From NCBI GenBank assembly GCA_020740775.1, contig JAHEWK010000013.1, positions 1,798,001 to 1,862,000 of the forward strand: a stretch of 64,000 nt of DNA, written 5' to 3'. The stretch is from Ilyonectria destructans (taxonomy: Eukaryota; Ascomycota; Sordariomycetes; Hypocreales; Nectriaceae). Position numbers and translations under genes: made by a program. Below are positions 24,137 to 35,692 of this stretch, piece after piece (position 1 is the first letter of the stretch; each line of letters begins with the position of its first letter). Under the pieces are notes generated by a model. The model saw nothing but the letters and a program-made list of their open reading frames with translations, had not been told where the DNA came from and did no database searches.

Positions 24137-25136
24137 GACGGTGGCGGCGCGGTTGTCGTCACTTGTCGTGAGAAACGGCGGGTTTGGTGATGGTGTTGAT
24201 GGTGGGGGAGGTGGGCGGAGGTATGTTACAGCATCGTCGAACCGGCAGAGCTCGAGCTAGGCCGCGCAATGGCTATCTCGAGATGGCAGTGCTATGGTAC
24301 AATCGAGATGGTCAGCCTGTGTCAGCCCAAGTCGTGGCGTCGACGGTCGCGTATCGAGCAGAGAGAGGAGAGAGAGTCACGATGCTGCAGTCGAGATTAG
24401 CTTTTTTTTTCTTACCCTCTGTTCGCCAATGACGCAGGTACCTAATTAATTAACGTAGGCCGCAGCGCGCAGTGGGTGAGCGGGTGGTTTCGTAGAAGCT
24501 GTGGTCCGTGCGCGCATGGGTCCTAGTGGCCCGCATCGGCGCATCGTCGCATCGTCCACTAACTTTGGGGCAGGATTAGCGGGTGGTGGCAGCGGGTGTA
24601 CAACAGTTAGTGGGCGCTATGGCTGGTATTGTCGTCATGGCCATGTCTTTTGCAGACCGGATCATCAGACGCGAGTTGATCAATTTGATTTCATCACCAC
24701 CCGGCTAATCGTGCGCGTCTCGCTTTCTACCATCTTCAGCAAAGATCAACATTGCAGCGACCAAGACGCACCCGTGCAGTGCAGTGCGGTTTAGGTTGCT
24801 TGCCAAGCCCACTGCGCCTCCCCACCCGCCGCGGTGACGACGCACCACCACCACGAGGCCACTATTGACTGCAGTGCAACTCCGCTGCAGCAAGGACCTC
24901 CCATACTAAACTCCTCCCTCCGCCGCCATTCATTCCCCCCGTCGCAACCCTCCGTCAACATTCGGCCTTTGTCCTTGCGCGCGCGCCTCGATCCCGCCCC
25001 TTCCTGCAGCTCGTCCGACCGTCTCCATCTCCGATCCGAGCGGCTGCTGCTGCTTTTTCGCCTGCTTCCGGGCCTCGCTTGTTTGCCCGCTCCGGCTGCC
25101 GACCTTTGACCTCCGATCTCCGGGACGCCGCCCACC
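24137..25136. other. Divergent promoter region between RPP1 and zinc-ribbon gene
   Basis: 1.0 kb between two divergent starts. It contains a poly-T run near 24400 and a TTAATTAAT motif near 24445. No gene is supported. Confidence 0.5.
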
Positions 25137-25573
25137 ATGTTCTTCTTCTTTGTGTGCGGCGAGCACACGTTCCGCAAGGAAGTCAAGGGCTACGAGGGCA
25201 TGGTCTGCCAGTGCCACCACTGCGGGAACATGGCAGCCAATGTCACCAAGAGCAATCCGTGGTTTACGTTTTGCTGGCTTGTACGTTGTTGAGTGGCTCT
25301 CTCACAGCCCATCACGTCACTCTAGTCAATGTACATTTGTATCTGACCACATGAATCTCTTAGCCCGTCATCCCCCTCTCCTTCTCCGGTTACACTGATG
25401 TCGCATGCCGCATCTGCAACTTCCACCAGCCGCTCGACAACCGCCCGGACGTCATCGCCATGGCCAACGGCGGCGGAGGTGGCGGATACCCTCCTCCACA
25501 GGGCGCATACAACGGGCCCCCGCCGCAACAAGGCCCTCCGCAGGGAGGCAACCCGCCCATGCGATATAGCTGA
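25137..25573 (+). CDS. Small zinc-ribbon protein with Gly/Pro/Gln-rich tail
   Basis: Exons 25137-25280 and 25364-25573 (intron 25281-25363, GTACGT...TCTTAG, phase 0) encode 117 aa. The N-terminus MFFFFVCGEHTFRKEV carries the first cysteine; CQCHHC and, in exon 2, CRIC complete a set of cysteine pairs typical of the fungal zinc-ribbon family that is often mis-named rhodopsin family. The C-terminal third is a low-complexity tail of Gly, Pro, Gln and Asn. The function is unknown; the hydrophobic stretch FTFCWLPVIPLSFSGY between the zinc ligands could insert in a membrane or pack in the core. Confidence 0.8.
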
Positions 25574-26222
25574 GTCTCTAATCTAAGGACGTTTGTTCTT
25601 TTTTGGCCCTGGGAGACTCCGCCGCGCGCTGTCGCCGCTGTTCCGCGAGGCGCGAGGGAGACTCGCGTGTGCTGGCGCGGATGTGTCGGCAACTTGGTGT
25701 TGTGGCCTGGATTCTTGGTTGCTACTGTTTCATGCAGAGTCTTTTGGGTCCGTCTCGGAAAGGCAACATAGCCTGGCGTTTAGGGCGACATGATGGGAGT
25801 TGACCGTGTCTGGTGACGACGATGCCGCGCAAGCCGGAGACCTGTGCTATATCTATCGGCATCAACCAAGGCTTGGTGTTATTCGTACATGAAGTGGGCA
25901 TTTTTCATGCCATCTCATATTGCTGGACCCATCCATAAAGTCTTAACTTTAATCTAGACTCTATTGCGCTTCCCATTTCTCTACTTAGCTGCGCTGTCTT
26001 GGCTCTGCACTCTCAGGTTTTAGAATCATGTGCGGTTGTTCTTGGCTGTTGGTCCCGACGCTCATCTGTTGCCACTGTCTTTCCATTGCCCTCTCTGCGG
26101 CGAGAATCTATGCTATGCGGTCCTTGGGATTGTGCTGGACACTCATCCACCGAGTGTCGGAGCGTATATCTCTCCTCTGCCGAGCTGTCTCTCTGGCGAT
26201 TTCCTACTTTCACCAAACACAC
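25574..26222. other. Intergenic region
   Basis: 650 bp between plus-strand genes. An in-frame ATG at 26028 would extend the next gene by 65 residues, but the added sequence looks non-coding (Cys/Leu-rich, no homology sense). Confidence 0.4.
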
Positions 26223-27113
26223 ATGGCGATTCATTATACAAGTAATGGAGTTCACACTGGGAAGCAGAGTTGCTCGGCCAATTCTCCCATGAGAAAGAAG
26301 TCATTGGCAAGTGTTGGCTCAAGCAGCCACTCTTCCGGACCTTGGGCCAAGGGATGTTACGCCAAACAAGCATCAGTACAAGAAGACCACCCCCGTTATA
26401 CCAAGGTCTGCAACAGAGATGCCTCCTCCAAAGCCTCCAAAGACAACATCACCACTTGCTATCCCAAACCTTCATCCCCTCGCTCACGCTTCCCGTTCAC
26501 CACCGAAGACCAACTCTATCTCCATCACCGTCTCCCTCTCCAAAAGCCCACCACTGCAAAAATCGCTAGGCTGCACTTTGCGCACCTCGCCTTTGTCTAC
26601 CAGGACCTCGCCGATCGGTCCCTTGCGCGAGCCTCCATGATGACGCCAGGGCTGGCGAGGGAGCGCAGACAGCGCATGGGGATCTTGGCAACGAGACTGG
26701 CGAAGCGGTATCGCGGGTGTAAGATCGTCCTGTCGGATCAGTTCATAAAGGGTGTTATTTCAAGGCACGCTGGCGGTATAAAGCGACGAAGTCGCTTTTG
26801 GGAGACGGTGCTTGATGAAGTGGAGGTACAGCCCCTATTCAACTTACCACTGCAGCTCAGAAACTAACAGTCGCAGAAAGCAAATGCTTCATGGTCACTG
26901 ACCCGCCTCTGGATTCTCATTTTCTCGATCCAGTCCACTTTCGTCATATCTGTCTCATGGCCACTCCCTCAAGCAGCCCAGACAGCTTTCATGGCCGCCA
27001 ACGCGGTCTCGTATACCTGGTCCGCTACTGTCCTCTGGGAGATGGCCCACGCCCGGTACTCCGCAACTAAAGCAGATGAGCAGGAGCTTCACGATTTGAT
27101 GGGAGGGTTGTAG
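26223..27113 (+). CDS. Conserved-looking two-helix membrane protein, unknown function
   Basis: Exon 1 ends at 26825 and exon 2 is 26877-27113 (intron 26826-26876, GTACAG...TCGCAG), joined in phase 0; from ATG 26223 this gives 279 aa. Residues before about 110 are Ser/Lys/Pro-rich and disordered. A helical charged segment follows (ARLHFAHLAFVYQDLADRSL, then LARERRQRMGILATRLAKR). Exon 2 carries two hydrophobic helices (RLWILIFSIQSTFVISVSW and AANAVSYTWSATVLWEMA). The clean splice and the amphipathic second half argue that it is a real gene. The start is uncertain: an upstream in-frame ATG exists at 26028, and a spliced alternative start within 26400-26560 is possible. I do not recognise the family. 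Confidence 0.55.
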
Positions 27114-27358
27114 TCCAGACAGGATTTACGACTGTCATGTTTAAGATGCAAATCATTTTTATCATGTAGAACCGTATGTTAACTCAATCGCTAGAATAAA
27201 TGCTACCAAGTTAAAGAAATTCATATCTTAGTAACTCAAGAAATACGCTGGAATCCCTAGTTCTCGTATCTCATACAAACATTGGGTATCCTACTCGGCC
27301 ATTATGGTCAAAAGAGACATCAAACATCCTACATCCCTTACCTCAGATCTCGATACCA

Positions 27359-30300
27359 TTAGATCCCTGACGGGCCCGAATCATCCCCCCTGCTAACCTT
27401 GAGGCTCTCTTCCAACACCCTTCTTAGCTCTTCGTCGTCGTCGTCGTTATCATCCGCGGTTTTCCCTTTACCCTTCGTCCTCTGCCGTCGGTACTCTTCT
27501 TCTGCAAGACTCTGCTTTTTGACATATTCCATGACGATATCCTCCTCGGTTCGTTGGCTCATCTCGTGCTGCATTTCGTCTTTCGAGGCCGCAATGGCAC
27601 GCTGCAGCTCCGCCTCTTCGTCCACGTCGGGAGGTGGAGCCGTAGGAGCATTCCGTGACTCCTCAATAGCTCGCTGAAGTTCAGCATCGCCCTCATCATC
27701 ATTTTCGGGCTGTTGAGGAGGTTGCGGGAGAACTGTGGTTTCTCCCGAGTCAAGCTCGACAAACCCAGCCTCCTGGGGAAGGGGTGCGTCGGAGCCCAAA
27801 CTTTGCTGGATCGCCTTCTCGATGAGATCTTGGTACTCCCCATCGGTGATCTGATATTGCTCGTCGTCAAAGATAGTCATATCCTTTGTAGGCAATGGGC
27901 CAGCGGTATCAGTCGACTGGACCCTGTCACGCACAGCCCTAATACTCTCCCGGATAGCTGCCTCAATCATGGCATCTTCTTCGGCATTGCCATGCGATGT
28001 CTCCCGAACTGAAGCCTGGATGGCTAACTCAAGTTCCTTGTCCTCCGACGACATCGATTGCACATCTGAAATGCTGTCGTTATACTCTGGGAGCTTCACA
28101 TCGACGTACCCCTTCTTCCATTCGTCCCTTTGAGCCTGCAACTTTTTCCGTTCCTCAAACGACATGCGTCTGGTTTGCAGCCACCCCGTCTTTGGAGCTT
28201 CGAGCCCTCCTTCTCCATTAGCAGACGTGGCCTGGTTCGCTGGAAGTTTTCCTGCCGTGTTCTCTTTCTTCTTCAACACATAGTGGTTTTTCAGGTCGTA
28301 CTTGGCATTATTCCAGCGCTTGACAATATCAACTCTCTCCTCGGGTGACGCCGCATGCATCTCTCGCTGTCCTTGAATCGCTCTTGATGAGATAATATAG
28401 TTCTGGACACTCCTGGTGAAGAATTTGTTAATCTCGGCGTGAACTCCTTGCATCGTGTAAGCTGGGATACCCCAGATACCTTGACTCGGTCAGCTTTGTT
28501 TTCAGATAGTATTGAGGGGAACTTACCAGCGGCTGGCTTTGCGATCAAACCACCAATACCCTTTCCAAATCCCTTGACCAAACCGGGGGCACCTTCTTTC
28601 TCGGCTCCTTTCCAGGGTTGCGTCACAAGACCTGCAACGCCGTCAAAGAAACCATAGCCGAGCTCCTTTCCAGCAACTTTAATTCCGGTGCTGAGGTCTG
28701 TGACCTTCTCGACTGGTCGAACGGTGTCGTCGTTGTAGAGCTTCGGAATGTTTCGAAATCCCTTTGCCAATCCAAGACAGAAATTCATCGGCGACTTGAC
28801 TCCCGTAGACACAATACGGCCGACTCCCCGACCCGTCCCAACTGCCGCATCAAGCCGAGCGCGGTTCGATGTGGAGAATTCAAGGTCTGAGAATGCCTGG
28901 GAAATCTGCTCCTTTGAAGAACGGGAGGTAGGTCTCTGGGGGTTTGACGGCCCCGGTGACAATGAGTTGGAGAATGTGGATGATGCGATCGTGGATGCTG
29001 CGTCACTCAGGGAAGGTTGGGATATGTTAGAATGGCTTGTAGGTATTGTTGATGATTTAACACCAACACTGGACTCGCTCGGGGGGTGGACCGAGCTAGA
29101 GTCGAGCTCCGCGATGGACGGCGTCGGTTCGGTACTCTCGCTTGATAGTGGCAAAAGTTTCTCTGTCGATTCTGTCGGCTGCGTCTGTGGTGGTGTCTGC
29201 GGTTGCGACTGAGCTGCGTTGCTTTGTTTGACCTTTTTGAAGCTCTTGAAGAGATCCCGAGGCATGTCAGCGATCGCCATTCCGATTCCGCCTAAATCTG
29301 CGACGAGGGAGCATGCGCCGGCAGAAATGGGGTCCGGAGGCTGATCCTCCGTGATGTATTCCGTTGAACGATACCTGTCACACGTTAGGATTGGCGGCTC
29401 TCAAAGGGATTGCAAAGATCTTACAGCTTGAGGCTGGAATACTCCAAGAGACCTTCGTCAACCAATATCGCAGCTGCGAATGGGCTGAGTCGAACTTGAG
29501 TCCTTCTTACCCGCCAGGCGGCGGCCCGGCTGGGTGCCACAGAACACCGCAATTTGTCTGTGTCGAGGTGGTTGTGAAAGTACTGGCCACCTGTATCCGT
29601 GCCCTTTTCTTCTCTGATCTTCTGGCCCAACTGGGTGGCTTGGTTCAGAGTTTCCGGTTGAAGGCAGAATTTAATCGCTTCGGCTAGTTTCTCTGCCGTC
29701 AGATCTTTGTAGGGAATAGGGTCCGGCCCAGCCTTAGCTCTTGCTATCATCGAACCCCAGAATTGCTGGTCGCCGAAGAAGGGAACAACTAAGGTGGGCT
29801 TGCCAGCCTTGATGCCGGCAGCTGTTGTTCCAGCACCACCGTGATGGACGACACAGGAGACATGCTCAAAGAGCCAGTCGTGAGGAACATTTCCCAGCAT
29901 AAAGACGCCATCGGGAATGCCAAGTTCGTCTGCTCCAAGACCACCCCATCCCTTAGAAACTAACGCTCGTACGCCGGAAAGTTTTACAGCCTCGAATATC
30001 ATTTCAGTCATAGCGTTAGGGTCGTCGACAACAATGGAGCCAAATCCAATGTAGACTGGGGGAGGTCCGCTGCGTAAAAAGGCTTCTAGTTGAGGGTCCG
30101 GAGTGTATGCAGAGGCCAGATTGAGGAAAAAGAAGCCGGCAATGTCAATGTGCCTTCCCCAATCATTAGGCTTGGGGATCAATGCAGGGGACCTGATTCA
30201 AGTTAGAGAAGCACACATCTTGAAATTCGCATACTAACCAACAATAGGTCCAAGAGACCTTGAGTCTCGCAAGTAGTCCCGGTGCCCAGATCAGTGATAG

Positions 30301-31448
30301 TGGGGGTAAATCTAGAGCCGAGTCTCGGAACCGATTGATGACATCGCCAAGGCCTTGCCAGGTCATCATTTCCACTAGAGTGTATGTCATGTAGTTTGTC
30401 ATAACATCATCGGCATTTGAAGATTGGATGTTTGCCAAGGGGTGAGGGAAGGCCCTGGTGGGTGACCATGGCATTCTAATTGCCCCAGTCAGCAATTACC
30501 AGTGTTAAAGAGAGAATTTAACTTACGTGAACATCATGTGCAGTGGGATTCCCATTTTCTCAGCAATATGAATGTGAGCAAAACTAGGGGGGTTCGCAAT
30601 GATAGCATCAGCGACAAATGGGTCCCCCTGTAGTTCCAGTGATGCATCAAGGGGCGCACCCTTGGCGTGAGGCTTTGGTGGCGGACCCAGGCCATTTCCT
30701 GCTTCGATGCACGATCGCCAACATCCCATGAGAATCTCTTGAATTCCTCTCCTGCGCTTGCTCACTTCACCGCTGGTAATGGCATCGAATCCAGGCATGA
30801 GACCAGGGTGTTTGACCATAAAAGCCATGAGCTCTGCGGGGTCGCCACCAATACTGAAGAATTCAAGTCCATTCTCTTCGACGAATTTCTGGAAAGTGGG
30901 ATGGGTTGCAATTCGAATTCGGTGGCCGTATGTATCTTTAAGGATCTTTCCCAGGGCAACGAAGGGCTGAACATCACCTCGAGAACCAACGATCTGGATG
31001 ACGACATTGAGCTGCGGGGGAGGAACCTGGCCAGGCTGGCCACCGAGGCTCGGTGGGATGTAGGCGGGAGGAAGTACGGGGATATCGGCATCGGGTGACA
31101 CTTGACTTTGGAGGGTAGGGCCCAGCAGGTCGGCAAGTCGCCTGTTCTTGGTGTTGATGTTAATGTTGACGCGACCATCACCTACACGGCAATCGTCAGT
31201 TGTGCCCCGCACCGAAATGAGACGAGGTGGAACATGCCTGTTACTGCTGCACCGGCCTCAAATCCAGGCTGGGAGAATTGGACTTGGTCGTGGTGGTCTC
31301 CATAGGGTGGAGGCTCGCTATCTACCGCATTGAGGTCTGGCAGCTGGAAGCCGTCGGTGAGGACGGGCTCTGAGACATCTTCGCGGGAAGACTGCTGCTG
31401 GAGAGACTGCTGCCTCGCCAGCACCTGCTTCTCATCGACAAGCGTCAT
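27359..31448 (-). CDS. GT28/UGT sterol-glucosyltransferase-like protein with VPS13-C-like module and UIM repeats
   Basis: Minus-strand exons 31253-31448, 30527-31181, 30239-30475, 29425-30192, 28527-29374 and 27359-28479 keep frame for 1274 aa. The GT-B core begins at PPQLNVVIQIVGSRGDVQPF and ends with the donor-binding segment HHGGAGTTAAGIKAGKPT and PFFGDQQFWG, as in UDP-glucose:sterol glucosyltransferases. Unlike Atg26 there is no GRAM/PH region upstream. After the catalytic part comes a glycine-rich VPS13/ATG2 C-terminal-like repeat (VKGFGKGIGGLIAKPAAG and neighbours, about residues 750-920). The tail (about 1050-1265) has six UIM-like motifs, e.g. LAIQAS, AAIRES, KAIQQS, RAIEES, RAIAAS and RVLEES, each in an acidic context. 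It is probably a cytosolic or peripheral-membrane enzyme glucosylating a lipid and binding ubiquitin; lipid identity is unknown. The exon 1 donor (GTGCAG at 31252) is weak, so the N-terminus is the least sure part. Confidence 0.85.
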
Positions 31449-32348
31449 GACGGAGAGGAGAGTGAGATTTGTAGACGCAGGCAGGCAAGCTGCATAATCG
31501 AGCTTAGAGGTGGCGCGTACAGGAAAATGATGGCGTGGAGAAAGTCGATGGGGGTAGCAGGATAGCGATGGTGGGGGAGGGAACTCAGCCGTCGACGTCA
31601 GCCTAGTTTCATTAACCTGGAAAGCTCCAAGCCACGCCAATTACACCACTCCCGCGCCATATCCACGCGTCACTAAAAATAGCACTAGCCATGCAAACAG
31701 CTTCACCTCCCATCAACTGTTAGAGGTACAGAGTGAAAAGACGTAGGAATCTCTATTCAATCTCCCGCTGCATTACAAATTCAGAAAGGGACACTAAGTA
31801 AATGCGAAATTCACACCAGTCGACGGCAATACCACATAAACAACGGCGCTTGTCACCATACCACTTCTCCACTTCTAGTGACAACACAAAGCAGAGCTGT
31901 GAATCAACGTCAGCTTCGCAAATACTCAACTCTTGTTGTAATGGAGGAGCTTTTATCGAGCTATTAATATCCACGCTTTCTCTACACTTTAATAAACCTT
32001 CATTTCCAGGTTCAACTTTCTCCAAACTTCACTCTCCATCTGGCCTCAAGCTGACCCTGCGTCGGAGTGTCGGCGTTTCTATTAGTTCTTCCTCATTGCA
32101 ATTCATGAAGACAGAGACAAACGTAGTGCTTGGACTCTCCTGCCAGCTGGCGCAGCTGGCAAGCAAGTGTTGGCCTTTGCACTAGCGCATTTGAAACGAG
32201 ACTCTCTCACGTCCTCTCTATTCCATAGTGAATTCAACTGCAAAGTGCAAACAACTCCATAAGACACTGCCTAGTCACACCTTCACCCGTCTCTCGCGCA
32301 AGTCCCCTTTTCATCATCATTACCGGTCTTACCCAACATCACCTCACC
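31449..32348. other. Divergent promoter region
   Basis: 900 bp between the GT28 gene (minus) and the DUF3716-like gene (plus). It is AT-richer from about 31660 to 32100. No gene is supported. Confidence 0.5.
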
Positions 32349-33372
32349 ATGGTAAAAACTTCCCTCGCATAATCACCTCCATATTTACTCATATTTGACA
32401 GGCGTCTATCGAAAGTAAGGCGGAGCCAAACAGCGAAGGGCTAAGCACTACCGCAAATTACCCACTATCGCAACTCGTAAGTCCTCACCATCATTTCACC
32501 CGTTATTCTGCGTCACTTTAATTAATCCAATCCTTACAGCATCCTATTCTCATCGACAGCTCCAGTGATAGCGAGGACCACGACGGCGAGGACCACGGCG
32601 AGGACCGCGGAGAAGATGGCAGTGACAGCAGCCAAGGCTCCGCTCCTCCATTAAAGAGGATGAGACCCAGTCCCGGCAAAGGAGCCCCCCGAGTGACTCC
32701 ATGCGCTCCCTGTATCCTGAAGATGGTTGAGCATGGGGCGCAGTCACTATGTCGAGATCAGACATGTGCGTACTCACTCCGTACTTTGACCTATGCGTGC
32801 TGACCGTTCATTTCAAGCCACCACCACAGTGATGTGCTATACATGCTGCGGGAGAAAAAGGAAGTGCGGACTCGTGTGTAACCATGTATCACTTCCCCAG
32901 TCGCATGCTAACTTTGCAGGTTCCCCTTGCCGCCGTCCCAGCAGCCCACGCCCTCCAGGCTGCAGCCAACAGGATCTTGCGAGGAGAAACTGTATGAAAG
33001 TCCCCAAAACCTCCCGAAGTATAGTGCTAATACTAGCAGGTTAATAACTGGAATGCGCTGGCCTCCGATGCTAAGCAAGCTCTCCAAAAGGCCGAAAATG
33101 AACGTGGTTCGGAACCCATCACGACAAACCCAGCTGCTCTCCACTCCATTGCTCGTCACCCCACTGCTCGCCGTCCAGCTCCTCGTCGTCTAGCGAGTCG
33201 TCACTCAGCCATCCGTCACTCAGCTTTTCGCCGCCCAATTCGTGGCCTAGAGCTTCCGGATGAAGCCTACATTGTGGCTATCGATCGTACAAATGAGTTG
33301 ATTCGCAACACCAACACCTTGTTGGCTCGTATCCTGTCTGAACTTGTATCACTTCGACCGGTTCCGGAGTAA
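32349..33372 (+). CDS. Cysteine-rich zinc-binding DUF3716-like protein
   Basis: Six exons: 32349-32351 (ATG only), 32402-32476, 32540-32765, 32818-32873, 32920-32991 and 33040-33372, with introns of 46-63 nt, give 254 aa. The centre reads TPCAPCILKMVEHG, then a cysteine, then MCYTCCGRKRKCGLV, a small cysteine module resembling fungal DUF3716 and distantly Zn2Cys6 modules (basic GRKRK between cysteines). It is preceded by an acidic His/Asp/Glu tract and followed by AAHALQAAANRIL and a basic Arg/His repeat stretch. A C-terminal helix (ELIRNTNTLLARILSELVSL) could dimerise. A nuclear DNA- or RNA-binding role is plausible but not shown. Other splice choices at the last two introns break the frame early, which supports the model given. 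Confidence 0.7.
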
Positions 33373-33901
33373 TCAGATCACAGCATTAGTTGTATCCTCG
33401 TACAAGGAAGACCATAGCAGTTGTCCATCACTCTTCATGTAGCAGTTGAACGAGTATTCTATGTTTCGGTTAGTCAAAACCCTCGACTGAGCTGGCCAAG
33501 GTCAGGCATGTACCAGTTGGTTGGATGTTTGATTGGGGCGTGTGGGGTGATAGAAGATGATACCGATTCAGAGGCAATGTGGCCCTAATTGCTTTGCAAG
33601 AAAGGATGGTCTCCTTGTCCTTAATCACAGGCACGTTCGTCGCCTCATCGTTCAAGGATCAACCCGATTCTGAGAACAATCCAAAAGTACAGTTTTGATG
33701 ATTTGATCCGTTTTTCATGGTATAATACAAGGCTGTCTCCTTCGAAGGACCGCGGTGCAACAAACAAACATCCGATGTGGCCAAATCAAGCCCATTGTAG
33801 ATCCCGCATCATCGATTGTCCCAGATGAAAACCTACGCCACAGTGAAAAGTACACCAGTCTTCATGCTTCCTCCGTCACTCCATCATCGACCATCGCTCA
33901 T
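33373..33901. other. Convergent 3' intergenic region
   Basis: About 530 bp between stop codons of a plus-strand and a minus-strand gene. Both 3' UTRs should lie here; no gene is seen. Confidence 0.5.
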
Positions 33902-34575
33902 TTAGCTCGAGAATTTTCGGGTGATCTTGGCAATAACTGCAGCATGGTTAGTCGAAATGGCGAATGGGGCTGCGCTACAAGGGTGGTGAAACATACTGTG
34001 CAGAGCAACAACACTGAAGATGAACACCAGAGACAGAACAAGGACAACGACGGGGTCGACCTTCAGGCCGGGAGACTCGTCGGTGTAGAGTCCTGTATTC
34101 AGTTAGCAACACGTCCAACAGACGTCAAAACCAGGGCGTCATGACACGCGACCAGATTAGACGGGGACAAGAGGACGTACGCAGCATGGTGCTGCTGGAG
34201 CCGCCAGCGCCAGCGGCTCGGGTGCTGCTTGGCCGGGCATTGGCAATCTTCTCCTTCTGGTCGGCGGCGGCGCGTCGTCGGATGGCAGTACGGGGACCGC
34301 CAGGGGCGGAAGGGGAGGAAGGACGGCCGATGGCGGCGCCGCTGGCAGCCGCGTTATCGGGAGAGGAGGGGCGAGGAGAAGACTAGAAGCTTCACGTTAG
34401 CTCATTCGGTTCGGTTTCGTAAAGGCGATGGCGAATGGCCCCAAGTCGCTCGAGCAAAAGCGCAGCTGTGATAGCTCCCCCGTGGTTTGCGACGCTAAGC
34501 TGTCGTGTGTCGCGACCGGCCACGTGCAATTGCTCGAAGGCGTCTTGGGATTCGGGGACGAAGCGCGCGTACCAT
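33902..34575 (-). CDS. SBH1: Sec61 beta subunit of the ER translocon (Sbh1)
   Basis: Minus-strand exons 34573-34575 (ATG only), 34181-34382, 33997-34092 and 33902-33936 join to 111 aa. The product begins MSSPRPSSPDNAAASG, has a basic cytosolic stretch with RTAIRRRAAADQKEK, and ends with the conserved LYTDESPGLKVDPVVV followed by a single transmembrane helix (VLVLSLVFIFSVVALH, about residues 80-100) and a short lumenal tail. This is the tail-anchored Sec61 beta subunit, which stabilises the Sec61 channel and helps couple ribosomes to it. Intron 1 is 190 nt, longer than most here, directly after the ATG. The last exon encodes only 11 residues. Confidence 0.92.
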
Positions 34576-35692
34576 TATGAAGAAATCGGTGGTTTGTTGT
34601 AAATGAGGGTGACGAAGAACCGCTGCAGGATTCCAAGGTCGAATGGGCGCGAAAAGAAGGAGAGGATACGATGGTGGATGGAATTGAAGATGGTAGCTGG
34701 GCTGGCGAAATTATGGCCCCCGAATGGGAGGGAGTTGAGGCCACCTTCACCAGAAAGGAGACCTCCGGCCAAACATTTTTCCGCCCTCTAAGCTTTGACT
34801 TGCAGCACCTCCGCATTGCCCCTTTCGACTAACAGTCAGTCCACCTATAATCGGGAAGCACAGTACACAGAAAATAGAGTAATTAATTATGTTTGACTTT
34901 AATAGTACCTGCACTAATATAACAATTGGTTCTTAGGAGGGGGTTTTACAATTTGAGGAGACTATGTATAGCAGAGACGGCGGGAGCCTCCACATCTGCT
35001 GATCTTTTTGATGCATCAACACAACGCTCTCTTGCTCGCTCCAGAGTCCGCTCGCAGACCCATCATGTATGAGGGTGTATAATTCAAAAAGAACAAATGA
35101 AGCAGAATCAAGACGCAAACCATGAGACAAATGGAATCGCAATATCCCGTCCTCAGAGACGGGCCATCCACACGGGACGCCTATACGGGACACCCACTTC
35201 TCGCGCCAACACGCCACCGCATCGAGAGCGGCCCAGAGGATCTTCTCCCAAGATGGATTCGCCTGTCTCTCGCCTGCCAGAGCGCGCGCGCCACTTTCCG
35301 TACCCCCAACAACATATCCATCCCATGGGGAAGACGAGCCTGTGTTTCCTCCAGCAACTGTCCCGTGCTTTTTTGTTTCCATCTTTTTGCTCCGAATCCG
35401 TGGGATGTGATGGCAATGCCTGCTCCGAAGGTCTCTGAAAGGTCGAGGATCCTTTGAAATCTCATGCTGAGTGCGAGTTTGAACCGCTTGTAAAGGACCG
35501 GTTCCTCCAACCAAGGCCCAATTATGTAAGATTAGGACAGTAGTACATCTACACCAGGAAACGAAAGCTCTCAACCAAACGCCTTCCGCTATGATGGCAA
35601 TTCTGCAGATCGAGGGGTGTTGTGAATCGTGAGAAAGGGGGGTGACAAAGAGAAGATGTAGTAGTAGTAGTAAAGGGAAGAACAATGGTATC
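34576..35692. other. Intergenic region, SBH1 promoter and PSR1-like 3' flank
   Basis: 1.1 kb upstream of SBH1 and downstream of the phosphatase gene. A frame of 273 codons on the minus strand (34933-35754) overlaps the phosphatase end and has no domain. No further gene is supported. Confidence 0.45.

Noticed and set aside
23309..24190. 293-codon plus-strand frame across RPP1
   Set aside because: Antisense shadow of a clear Rpp1 gene; Gly/Glu/Val-rich low complexity.
26028..26222. In-frame N-terminal extension of the two-helix membrane protein
   Set aside because: The added 65 residues look like translated UTR (Cys/Leu-rich without pattern); the start was left at 26223 but remains uncertain.
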